Assembly (NCBI GenBank): GCA_030949405.1
Contig: JAUZSN010000002.1
Location: 2,528,553-2,592,552 of the forward strand
DNA: 64,000 nucleotides
Source: Methylococcales bacterium
Lineage (GTDB): Bacteria > Pseudomonadota > Gammaproteobacteria > Methylococcales > Methylomonadaceae
Direction: 5' to 3'
The notes under the pieces are model-generated. The model saw only the letters and a program-made list of their open reading frames with translations, made no database searches and was not told the DNA's origin. The position numbers and the translations under genes were made by a program. Positions 1-8,330 of the stretch are shown here, one piece after another. How positions within the stretch are numbered: the first letter of the stretch is position 1; every line of letters starts with the position of its first letter.

Positions 1-997
1 CATTTGCCGTTAAGGCAATAATAGGGACTCTCTTTTTTTCCTGATTTTTTTCAAGCGCACGAATCGCTTGAGTCGCTTCATAACCATCCATGCCAGGCAT
101 TTGCAAATCCATAAAGATAAGTTGATACTGACTGGATTGATACGCATCAACAGCCTCTTGACCATTATTAACACACGTCGCCATAAAACCAAAATATTCT
201 AAAATTCCCATAATAACCATCTGATTAATCGCCGTATCTTCAACGATTAAAATATTTTCAGAACGGATATTAGTTTCTTGTTCTTCTTCTAACGCATCAA
301 TAGGGTCTATGGTGTCTATCAAGATGCTGGGTTCATCAACAACGTTCACCAATTTTGAAACCATATTATATAAATCTGATGAACGGGACGGTTTACGTAA
401 ATAGCCATCAATTCCCATCTGTTGTAAATTTTCGGTCTTAATATCCTTATCCAAGGATGACAATAAAAGTGTTTTTATTCCTTTTAGTTCAGGGTCTGAT
501 TTAATTTTTTTAATCAATTCAATCCCATCCATTTCTGGCATTTGATGATCAATAATAGCAACATCATAAGCATTACTTTGTTGAGCGGCTTTTTTTGCTT
601 CCTCTAAGGCTAAGGAACCTCTATTAACGGCGGTAAATGGCATTAACCAGTACTTAGCTAACCCACTCACTATTTTTAAATTAGTTGCATTATCATCAAC
701 TAATAAAACCCGAAAATTTTCCAATTTATGATCATCGATTTGCCCCAGATTTTCACCGAAAGGAAAGGTTAAAGAAAACCAAAATTGACTCCCCTCACCT
801 AGTTGACTTTTAATCCCAATTTCGCCCCCCATGGCTTCAACTAATTTTTTACAAATAGATAAGCCTAAGCCTGTTCCCATATATTTACGCGTATCGGAGG
901 AATCGACTTGCACAAACGGTTCAAACAAAGTGGCTTGATCGCTATCTTCGATGCCTATTCCTGTATCATTGACTTCAAATCGACACTGCATTTCATT
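1..997 (-). pseudogene. 3' part of IS-interrupted hybrid histidine kinase (end of HATPase, two receiver domains)
   Basis: This is the downstream piece of the kinase gene whose start lies at 3712; it runs off the left window edge. Reading leftward from the IS target site, the frame encodes the G1 box (NDTGIGI), the G2 region (GTGLGLSICKKLVEAMGG), then a first receiver domain (VLLVDDN, IIDHQMPEMDG) and a second one (ILIVEDTAINQ, FMDLQMPGMDG, VPIIALTAN) cut by the edge. Both receivers keep the phospho-acceptor Asp. Removing the IS and one copy of the ATT target duplication restores one continuous frame with the 2117-3712 piece (VINENNNEMQCRFEVNDTG), so this was a single gene of at least 863 codons. 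Without the N box and H box upstream, this fragment cannot be a kinase. It has no evident start of its own, so it is probably not translated. Confidence 0.9.
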
Positions 998-2116
998 AGA
1001 CTTGTTCTTTAAGAAGAAGTTAATATATCATGTTAAAATTCCATAGGATAGCCGCTAAAAAAGAAAATAAATCTTTTACACCTTCTTTTTTATTTCTAAA
1101 CTTGTCAACTAGGCATCTATATCTTTTCATTCCACCGATTACATGCTCAACAATGACTCTTTCACGACTCATCTCTTTGTTTTCTTTTTTTTGATTTTCT
1201 GTTAATGTTGGGTTTGGATTATGCTTAGATTTATTTGGTTTTTTATGAGGAATATTTACCGAATTAGTTTTATATTCATTATTAAACCCCAAATAACCTA
1301 AATCAATAAATATATTAAAATTACTAAACCAATTTAATTCTGGATTAAATTCTTTTTTAAACATTCCATAATCATGATTTTTACCTGGAAAATTAACCCC
1401 AATATATAAAATTAAATGACCTAAAGAAGCTATAGTGGTATTTTTAATTGTATGCTGTTTTTTTTACCACTGTAAAATTCATTTTGTTCTTCATAGTCAC
1501 TAGGGCGTTGTACAGCACGCTCTGTAGCATCTATTATCAATGTTTGAACTCCGCCAAAAGCCTGCTGCATTTCTTCAGGGGTTGAAAAACTTGTTGCAGG
1601 TAAAACATTAAATATATCTAACGTCTTTATTAAAATTGGAAATAATTTGTATACATGAGTATGGGCGCATGATTTATTCATATTAAAAGAAAACCCTAAG
1701 TGATCGAAAGTAGAATAGCACTTCATATAATTTAATATAAATAATAATTTGTCTGCGGGTGTTTTTAATGTGCTATCTAAACCACTACCGTATTTTCTTT
1801 CTTTATTTTCATGTTTTTCTTTTTGATCTTCAATAAGGGTCTTTTCAAATAGAGATAATAGTAAAATAAAATGTTCTGTTTTTAATCCTGTTAAAGCTCT
1901 TAACTGTCTATCATCATAAATTCTTGGTAAAATTTCTTTTATTTTCATGTTATACTTTGATTTTTATTTTTTATAGAAATTTATTATAAAGCTTATTTAT
2001 TATTTTTAATAATTTAATTTAAAGTTTATTTATTAGGCTGTATCAACTGATTGTGAATGTTATCAAGTATATATAAGCAATTGATTTTAATATATTTTAT
2101 TTAGAAGAACAAGTCT
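998..2116 (-). mobile_element. IS5-family (ISL2-type) insertion sequence, copy 1, 1119 bp
   Basis: The element has 12-bp perfect terminal inverted repeats (AGACTTGTTCTT at 998-1009, its complement at 2105-2116) and a 3-bp ATT direct repeat at 995-997 and 2117-2119. A 3-bp target site of form ANT is typical of the ISL2 subgroup of IS5. It carries one transposase gene split in two frames. It lies inside the HATPase domain of a hybrid kinase. A near-identical copy occurs at 32790-33906; this copy is the one whose transposase is still decodable. The boundary is firm because excision restores the kinase reading frame exactly. Confidence 0.95.
1020..1948 (-). CDS. IS5-family transposase, expressed by -1 programmed frameshift
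   Basis: DDE transposase of about 309 residues when both frames are joined. The first frame (1430-1948, 172 codons) holds the DNA-binding N-terminus and the first catalytic Asp (LIIDATERAVQRP). It ends just after YSGKKN. At 1457-1463 the minus strand reads A AAA AAC, a classic -1 slippery heptamer within an eight-A run. Slipping there continues as GKKKQHTIKNTT and then into the second frame (1020-1364), with the second Asp in FIDLGYLG and the Glu in SRERVIVEHVIGGMKR. No stop interrupts the joined frame. Two-frame organisation is common in several IS5 subgroups. The frameshift is inferred from sequence; I did not identify a downstream stimulatory structure. Confidence 0.88.
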
Positions 2117-3712
2117 ATTATTATTTTCATTGATAACCAACTTCAAACTCACCTCACCTTCCTCGGTAAATTTGATTGCATTATTCGCTAAATTCATGAG
2201 TACTTGTCGAATACGGTCAGGATCACCTAACGCGTAGTAGTGAGGTTCAGGTAAAGAAATCTCAGTCGTTAATTCAATATTTTTATTCGTTGCCGATTGG
2301 GTTAATAACAAGGTAATGTGTTCTAAAATATCATTCGGATTGAATTCATTTTCTTGAAAAAATATTTCCCCTACATCCATTTTGGAGCTATCAAGAATAT
2401 CATTTAAAATTAACAGTAACGTTTCACCTGAAACTTGAATGGTTTCGATGTAATTTTTTTGAATTTTATTAAGCTGCGTATTGGATAATAATTCAGTAAT
2501 GCCAAGAACCCCATTAATGGGCGTTCGTAACTCATGAGACATATTAGCCAGAAATTCTGATTTAACCCGCTGTGCTTCTATTTGTTTAGAAATATCACGC
2601 AATACAACGTGTATAATTTGTTTGTCTTGATAATCAAGTCGTGTTAACAAAACATCAACCCAGAAATCATCCCCATTTTTTTTACGATGTACCCATTCAA
2701 ATTGTACTGAGCCTTTTTGAAGGCACTCTGCAATTAACCTTCGTGCCTTTTCTCCAGATGATTGTCCATCGGGTTGTTTGGGAGGTGATAAATCACCAGG
2801 TTGAATCAGCATGGATTGTTTATCATCATAACCCATCATTTTGATCGCCTTTTCATTACAATCAATAAAAAAGCCATTTTCAATAAGAACAATTCCATAA
2901 CCTGATTGTTCAAACAAAACTTTAAAACGTTCTTTTTCTTGCTCTAACGCGTTGGCTTGTCGCGTGAGATTATTTAAATCCGCCCAGTAAATTTGCGCAA
3001 AATGAAGGGCTAAAAGGAGATAGGCAAACGCTCTTAAACAATGCCATAACCACCAATTGCCATCCCATAAGATTGACGCTTCAAATAAAACGCCTGCTAA
3101 ACCAAAAAGACAAAAATGATTCGAAAAATAAAAAGAATCAGGATGATGTTTATGATGGTATTTTAAAGCAAAATACCCCCAAGAAATAATAAAGCCCAGC
3201 CCACCGACTAAATTAAAAACTTTTGCACTTAACGTAAATTTTTTATCCTCATCAAGCATCGTCAATGACATCTCAGGGTAAACAATTGACCAACCGCTAA
3301 AACCAATCGTCGCCATTATTAACAGTATTAAATAGACTTTACGCCTAAATTTTTGAGACACCTCAGGGGTTACCCAAATTAAAGCCGCAAAAAAACCACC
3401 GATAAGGGTTGCCGAGGAATGCAGCCAAACAAAAGTTTGACCCGGTTGTACTTGAGAATGAGCTAAATCAAGCGTTCCCATGGAAATAAAACAAGCGATC
3501 AACCAAATATAATTCGTTTCCAAGCGTCCTTGCTTAATCATGGTCGTTATAAATAATGCCAGCATAAAAGCAATTAGCGCGCCCCCTCCTTCCAAAAAAA
3601 CATGAAATAGTGGGTAATTCCAATGAAAATTAGGGAAAAAATAAAAGATAATCCACCCAAATAACACAGGGGCAATAGCAAGTGAACTAGATGACCACAA
3701 CGATTTTAGCAT
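2117..3712 (-). pseudogene. 5' part of IS-interrupted hybrid histidine kinase (membrane sensor, PAS, HisKA, HATPase start)
   Basis: Start ATG at 3712. Residues 1-250 hold about seven or eight hydrophobic segments with HVFLEGGGALIAF and GTLDLAHSQ, resembling the MASE3 membrane sensor domain. A PAS domain follows (about 255-385), then HisKA with the phospho-acceptor His in SHELRTP (about residue 392) and the first part of the HATPase with its N box (NLANNAIKFTEEGEV). The IS inserts directly after this. The fragment frame runs about 30 nt into the IS and stops at 2087, giving 541 residues without G1/G2 boxes, so any product can dimerise and sense but should not bind ATP. The gene is divergent from moaB across 205 bp. 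Confidence 0.92.
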
Positions 3713-3917
3713 TAAAAAATCCTTTCAAAACGATGAAACTTACTCAATATATTGGGTGGATGAATGTTCTCACATTTTTCTTGAAAATTAAATAAAAGAT
3801 AAAAAATTACCGTTAAAATTCTTAAAATCAAACAAAACAAAATAATTTTTCGCATTTAGCTTTATCATAGATCATTCATCAATAATTTATTTGAGTTATC
3901 GACTTTTAGTGTAAAAA

Positions 3918-4439
3918 ATGAAACAAAAAAAAATATTTATCCCCCTAAAAATAGCCGTATTAACCATTTCTGACACCCGTACTGAGATAGATGATACCTC
4001 TGGAAAAACATTAGTTGAACGCATTAACAAAGCAGGCCATCACGTTATTGAAAAAACCATAGTGACTGATGATATTTATCAAATTAGAGCGATTATTTCA
4101 ACATGGATTGCCCATCCCGATATTAATGCCATTATCACCACAGGAGGAACGGGGGTAACGGGTCGAGATGGAACACCTGAAGCTATTACGCCCTTACTAG
4201 ATAAACAATTAGATGGGTTTGGTGAAATTTTTAGAATGCTCTCTTATGATGAAATTAACACCTCAACCATCCAATCACGCGCCATGGCAGGCGTTGCAAA
4301 TGCGTGTTATATTTTTTGTTTACCGGGTTCGTCAGGCGCGTGTCGAACCGCATGGGACAAATTAATACAGGCTCAACTGGACCATCAAACAACCCCTTGT
4401 AATTTAGTTCAACTAATGCCTCGATTATTGGAACGATAA
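3918..4439 (+). CDS. moaB: Molybdenum cofactor biosynthesis protein MoaB
   Basis: 173 residues, the full length of the MoaB/Mog fold. The signature TTGGTGVTGRDGTPEA (about residues 74-89) is the molybdopterin/ATP-binding loop, and LPGSSGACRTAWD near residue 135 is the second conserved motif. The family adenylylates molybdopterin or is a structural homologue of the enzyme (Mog) that does; MoaB and Mog cannot be separated by sequence reading alone, but the length and the SGACRTAWD ending fit MoaB. No other moa genes are adjacent. It is a single-gene unit in this window, divergent from the broken kinase gene. Confidence 0.9.
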   Translation: MKQKKIFIPLKIAVLTISDTRTEIDDTSGKTLVERINKAGHHVIEKTIVTDDIYQIRAIISTWIAHPDINAIITTGGTGVTGRDGTPEAITPLLDKQLDGFGEIFRMLSYDEINTSTIQSRAMAGVANACYIFCLPGSSGACRTAWDKLIQAQLDHQTTPCNLVQLMPRLLER

Positions 4440-5011
4440 TCTGAACTATGATTTAAAAAATGTAAAAATTATCATAAAAGATGGCTTCTTGTGGGTCACC
4501 GATTTTTATTTTTAATAACACATCAAGCTCTAAGGGTAAGAGAAACAAAGTATCCTGTAACCTTTATCAATGAATACTGGTATCATGTGTGAGTACATAA
4601 AATAAAAATACTGAGGTGACTAAATACCCTCCTCCCTCCAATAAATATGAATGAGTCTCTTCCATCACAACGTTATATTTTTCTTAATAAAATAACTACC
4701 CAGTGGGCTATTACACAAAGTAGAGGCGAATAGCCTTACAAAAAACGTAAATAAGACCTCTTAGAAATAAGAATTTAATAACATCCGAAATTTTATTGTA
4801 GGCTGGGTTAGTTTTTTACCATAGCAAAAAGCATAACCTAGAGAGACTCAATACGGGGTTACGTTATTTCGCAAGCGAAATAAGCCTATCCCCGCCTACA
4901 AAACCGCTTTTGACTTTGTATACGATTTTCGGAAATCATTAATTTCTTATTCCTTAAGATTTTAGCAGTAAATAATGATTCCCCAGCCCTTAGCCAACTT
5001 TTAAAATTATC
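4440..5011. other. 572-bp intergenic region with a palindromic repeat
   Basis: No convincing coding frame is visible. The stretch is AT-rich apart from a GC-richer block at 4797-4901 that has repeat-element character and is described separately. No promoter could be assigned with confidence for the acyl-CoA dehydrogenase gene at 5012. Confidence 0.6.
4797..4901. repeat. Imperfect inverted-repeat element (REP/MITE-like) with inner hairpin
   Basis: The ends are inverted copies: TTGTAGGC at 4797 onward pairs with GCCTACAA at 4894-4901. Inside, a perfect 9-bp stem (TTATTTCGC, loop AA, GCGAAATAA) lies at 4864-4883. The pattern of GTAGGCTGGGTTAG with CATAACC motifs resembles palindromic intergenic repeats common in gammaproteobacteria. 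Only one copy is seen in this window, so its repeat status is inferred from form. Confidence 0.5.
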
Positions 5012-6109
5012 ATGAACTATGACTTTAGCCAAATCCCCGCTCAAGGCGACAAATACGCATCACGCCTACGTCTTCGTCATTGTGGCAGGCTTCAATTTTT
5101 AAAACATGCCGTTTCTGTTGAACTCGGTGGACATGGCGATAGTTTTGAAGCATTAGTCATGGCGCATCATAGTCTTGGGAAACAATGTTTAGATAGTGGG
5201 TTAATCTTATCGATTAATGCTCATTTATGGGGTGCTATATTTCCCCTAATTACTTACGGATCTATTCAACAACGACAGCGTTGGTTACCTGCTTTATTAT
5301 CAGGTGAAATGATTGGAGGACATGCCATTACTGAGCCTCAAGCAGGTTCAGATATTAATGCCCTAACGACGACAGCAACCTTAACGGACAAAGGATTTAT
5401 TTTAAAAGGCCACAAACGATTCATAACTAACAGCCCAATTGCGGATACACTGGTTGTTTATGCTAAACTAGAAGGCAAGTTAACGGCTTTTTTAGTTAAA
5501 AATGATGATAAAAAAGTATTTTTTACTGATAATCATCAAATAACAGGCTGCAGCTCAGCAACAATGGGCGATGTCTTACTAGAGAGCTGCTTAATTCCAA
5601 GTGACCGAAGACTAGGGAAAATTGGAGCAGGGCCTTCAATTATACAAAATGCGTTAGAATTGGAACGTGCCTTTGTTTTTGCAGGGATCAGTGGCATTAT
5701 GAGTTGGCAATTAGAGACCATCGTCAAATATAGCCGCGAACGTCAAGTTAACGGGGTCCATTTAGGACAAAATCAAGCGATTAGTCATAAAATCGCAGAC
5801 ATGAAATTACGATTAGACACCATTAATTTATGGCTTTATGAATGTGCGCGTTTAAAAATGAAAAATAAACGCTTAACACTGGCCAGTGCGCAAACCAAGC
5901 TTTACGCCTCAGAATCCTTTTTGCAATCAAGTCTAGATGCCATACAAATTATGGGAACAAAAGGGCTTTTAAGCACGCATAAAATGAATAATTTAGTTCA
6001 TGATGCCCTTGCAAGCCGTTTATTTTCAGGTTCGTCTGAAATACAAAAAAACATGATTGCCGCCTTACTTGGAACAGGTGAGGGCTATCAAGGGCCGGAG
6101 AAAAAATGA
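5012..6109 (+). CDS. Acyl-CoA dehydrogenase family protein
   Basis: 365-residue flavoprotein of the acyl-CoA dehydrogenase fold: short N-terminal helical part, middle beta domain (GGHAITEPQAGSDINAL near residue 108, FAD/substrate loop), C-terminal helical domain ending FSGSSEIQKNMIA. The family removes hydrogens at C2-C3 of acyl-CoA and passes electrons to ETF. The catalytic Glu usually sits in a YEGT-type motif; here the matching residue is Ser (FSGSSEIQ). An ELER motif at about 216-219 matches the helix-G position used as base by isovaleryl- and long-chain-type enzymes, so activity is possible. The N-terminus is a little short for the family. The gene overlaps the next one by ATGA, suggesting coupled translation. 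Substrate unknown. Confidence 0.85.
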   Translation: MNYDFSQIPAQGDKYASRLRLRHCGRLQFLKHAVSVELGGHGDSFEALVMAHHSLGKQCLDSGLILSINAHLWGAIFPLITYGSIQQRQRWLPALLSGEMIGGHAITEPQAGSDINALTTTATLTDKGFILKGHKRFITNSPIADTLVVYAKLEGKLTAFLVKNDDKKVFFTDNHQITGCSSATMGDVLLESCLIPSDRRLGKIGAGPSIIQNALELERAFVFAGISGIMSWQLETIVKYSRERQVNGVHLGQNQAISHKIADMKLRLDTINLWLYECARLKMKNKRLTLASAQTKLYASESFLQSSLDAIQIMGTKGLLSTHKMNNLVHDALASRLFSGSSEIQKNMIAALLGTGEGYQGPEKK

Positions 6110-6423
6110 TGCTTCAATTCTTATTCATTCTATTATTGCTATTTTCACCTAACGTTAATGTTAACGCGGAAGGGAATCAATACTGTTCAGTGAATGGGAT
6201 AAAATTATATGGAAAAGTTCAATTTGTAAGTTCTTTTTCAGATATAAAAATTAAATATGTCAGTGCCTTCCCTGATTTAAAAGTACAATTTGTAAGCTCT
6301 TTTCCTAATCATTGCGGACAATGGCAACGTGTTCAATCATTCCCTGATTTTAAAGTTCAAGTCGTCAGTTCACTTCCAAATATAACCATTCAAGAAGTCG
6401 GCTCATTTCCAGGAATGAATTAA
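6106..6423 (+). CDS. Small exported protein with SFPD-type internal repeats
   Basis: 105 residues. A signal peptide (MMLQFLFILLLLFSPNVNVNA, cut near residue 22) is followed by about six degenerate 11-13-residue units built on V-x-S-F-P-D-x-K-V-Q (for example VQFVSSFSDIKIK, VSAFPDLKVQ, VQSFPDFKVQ, VSSLPNITIQ). Such alternating hydrophobic repeats suggest a short beta-strand stack. Two Cys (CSVNG, NHCGQ) could form a disulfide. I do not recognise a named function. The start codon overlaps the stop of the acyl-CoA dehydrogenase gene (ATGA), so the two are co-translated, although a functional link between an exported repeat peptide and a cytoplasmic flavoenzyme is not obvious. Confidence 0.75.
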   Translation: MMLQFLFILLLLFSPNVNVNAEGNQYCSVNGIKLYGKVQFVSSFSDIKIKYVSAFPDLKVQFVSSFPNHCGQWQRVQSFPDFKVQVVSSLPNITIQEVGSFPGMN

Positions 6424-6453
6424 AATAATGGTTAATTTTACTATTTCGTCACC

Positions 6454-7008
6454 ATGAAACCGTTAAAACCTATTCTTTTAATCGTTACTTTATTATCAAC
6501 CAGCGGTTGTGCAACCTTGAGCCGTGAAGATTGTATGCAGGGTGCATGGTTTGATCTCGGCCTTAGCGATGGTCGAAGGGGAAAAACCTTTACACGCTTA
6601 GGTCAACACCAAAAAGCGTGTTTAGACTATGGTATTCATATCGACAATGAGCAATATAACCAAGGACGTGATGTCGGCTTAAAAGATTATTGTCAGCTTG
6701 ATAATGCGATTGATATGGGGTTGAGGGGTCATCGTTATCAATCTGTTTGTCCCCCTGAAACTCATGCTGTTTTTTTGCGTTACAATCAAGCGGCCTATGA
6801 TGTCTACCGTTGCCAAGAAGATTTAGAGGGCCTAGACGATGATTTATATGATAAAGAAAATAGCTTGTTGAATAATAAATTAACCGATGATGACCGCTCA
6901 CAAATTCGTGTTGATATTCGTGATTTAGACCGTGAACGCCAACGAATTCGTGATGATCTTTATTCACGAGAACGCCGATTAGAATCCCTTATTAATCGAG
7001 GTTATTAA
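6454..7008 (+). CDS. DUF2799-like lipoprotein
   Basis: 184 residues with a lipoprotein signal peptide (LLSTSGC lipobox, Cys about 19). The mature part has tandem motifs of the DUF2799 family (W-x-DLGLSDGRRG, LDYGIHIDNEQYNQGRDVGL, YCQLDNAIDMGLRG) and four further Cys. The C-terminal third (about 115-180) is highly charged and probably a coiled coil with many Asp/Arg pairs. DUF2799 proteins are envelope lipoproteins of unknown role. It lies 30 bp after the small repeat protein and is convergent with yidD, 6 bp away. Confidence 0.8.
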   Translation: MKPLKPILLIVTLLSTSGCATLSREDCMQGAWFDLGLSDGRRGKTFTRLGQHQKACLDYGIHIDNEQYNQGRDVGLKDYCQLDNAIDMGLRGHRYQSVCPPETHAVFLRYNQAAYDVYRCQEDLEGLDDDLYDKENSLLNNKLTDDDRSQIRVDIRDLDRERQRIRDDLYSRERRLESLINRGY

Positions 7009-7014
7009 ATGACG

Positions 7015-7359
7015 TTAAAAAGAACAATCACAGGCACAAACATCACACGCACTATCAAAACTAGGCAGTGTATCTTTAGAAAAACAATTCTCCATACATT
7101 GACACGCACCATCGGATAAACAATCACACTGATCTATTCGACGGCGTTTTATTAACGTTTTATTCGCCTTTCGACAGCGTTCAAATTGTAAGCGGCTAAA
7201 ATAAAACCCCTTAAGACAGCCCTGATTTAACACCTTCAATTTAATCGCCTGCGAACATGAATCGCCGCCCTCTAAAACCGCATGAGCGCAACGAAAACCT
7301 TTGTAAGGGGATAAATAGCGTTGATAAATTTGAATTAAAAAAACGACAAGTGACTTCAT
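7015..7359 (-). CDS. yidD: YidD-family membrane protein insertion factor with Cys-rich tail
   Basis: 114 residues. The N-terminal 70 match YidD: IYQRYLSPYKGFRCAHAV, SCSQAIK, LKGFYFSRLQFERCRKAN. YidD is a small amphipathic protein of the inner face of the inner membrane that helps YidC-dependent insertion. Standard YidD is about 70-90 residues; here a tail of about 45 residues adds around ten Cys in CxC and CxxC spacings (QCDCL, ACQCMENC, CDVCACDC). This could bind metal; that is inference. yidD is normally in the rpmH-rnpA-yidD-yidC block, but here it follows a PrpB-like gene by 6 bp and is likely a paralogue outside that operon. Confidence 0.8.
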   Translation of the reverse strand: MKSLVVFLIQIYQRYLSPYKGFRCAHAVLEGGDSCSQAIKLKVLNQGCLKGFYFSRLQFERCRKANKTLIKRRRIDQCDCLSDGACQCMENCFSKDTLPSFDSACDVCACDCSF

Positions 7360-7365
7360 TTTTAC

Positions 7366-8229
7366 TTAGGCTTTAGTTTGATAACGTCGCTCATTATCAT
7401 AATAATCCGAAAAACCAACTGTCGTTGTTAACGTATCAAAATCTAATACCGAAGCAGGTGATTCGCCTCGTTTTAATGCGTTTAATGATCCTTGCATGGC
7501 CTGAATAGACACGTTTAATAAGGTCAACGGATAAACGGCTATTTTATAACCCATTGTTTCTAACTGTTCCGTAGATAACAACGGGGTTTTTCCATGCTCA
7601 ATTAAATTAGCAACTTTATGGCCGTCAACAGCATCACAATACTGTTGCATTTCATCAATGCTTTCAGGTGCTTCTAAAAAATTTATATCCGCACCCAGTT
7701 GATGAAATAATTGAGCGCGAGCAATGGCCTCCTCTAATCCATCGGTTGCTCGGGCATCCGTTCTAGCCATAATTAAAATATCGGCGCCTTCATCACGTGC
7801 ATCCACAGCGGCCTGTATTCGCATTGCCGCCTCATCTCGACTGACGACCGCTTTCCCTTGAGTATGTCCACAACGTTTAGGGGCAAGCTGATCTTCTAAC
7901 ATAATGCAGGCAAAGCCTGCTTGCGCGTACCCCTGAACCGTACGTTTAATATTAATCGCATTCCCAAAACCTGTATCACCATCGCCCCAAATAGGAATGG
8001 ATACCGCGCTACAAATATTTTGTCCTTGATTCTGCATTTCAGCATAAGAAATAAGCCCTGTGTCAGGCAAACCTAAGCGGGAGGCTGAAACCGCAAAACC
8101 ACTCATAAAAGCAGTTTCAAACCCTGCCTGTTCACATAATGTAGCTGAAAGTGCATCATGACAGCCTGGCATCACTAGGATATTAGGCTGATTAAGAAGC
8201 TGACGTAATTTCTCTGCGGCAGTGAGCAT
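7366..8229 (-). CDS. Isocitrate lyase/PEP mutase superfamily protein (PrpB-like)
   Basis: 287 residues, full length for the 2-methylisocitrate lyase/carboxyvinyl-carboxyphosphonate phosphorylmutase family. Visible landmarks are the metal-binding region DGDTGFGN, EDQ followed by the catalytic loop PKRCGHTQGK (Cys in KRCGH, as in lyases), ARTDAR, and NFLEAPES. The KRCGH motif favours C-C lyase activity over PEP mutase. No prpC or acnD is nearby, so a methylcitrate cycle role is not supported by context; oxaloacetate decarboxylase-like or other 2-hydroxyacid lyase activity is equally possible. It is divergent from the Lon-like gene at 8331 and upstream of yidD. Confidence 0.82.
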   Translation of the reverse strand: MLTAAEKLRQLLNQPNILVMPGCHDALSATLCEQAGFETAFMSGFAVSASRLGLPDTGLISYAEMQNQGQNICSAVSIPIWGDGDTGFGNAINIKRTVQGYAQAGFACIMLEDQLAPKRCGHTQGKAVVSRDEAAMRIQAAVDARDEGADILIMARTDARATDGLEEAIARAQLFHQLGADINFLEAPESIDEMQQYCDAVDGHKVANLIEHGKTPLLSTEQLETMGYKIAVYPLTLLNVSIQAMQGSLNALKRGESPASVLDFDTLTTTVGFSDYYDNERRYQTKA

Positions 8230-8330
8230 GGGTAATCCTTAAATTTTTTAAACGCAAGATCGCTCTAATTGAGAATGAATAATGCTAAAATAACACGCTT
8301 TCTATTAAATTATTAACTTTCCTTACCTTT

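Noticed and set aside
6590-6967. 125-codon minus-strand frame
   Set aside because: It lies antisense inside the DUF2799 lipoprotein gene, which has a clear lipobox and family motifs; the antisense product is His-rich and low-complexity.
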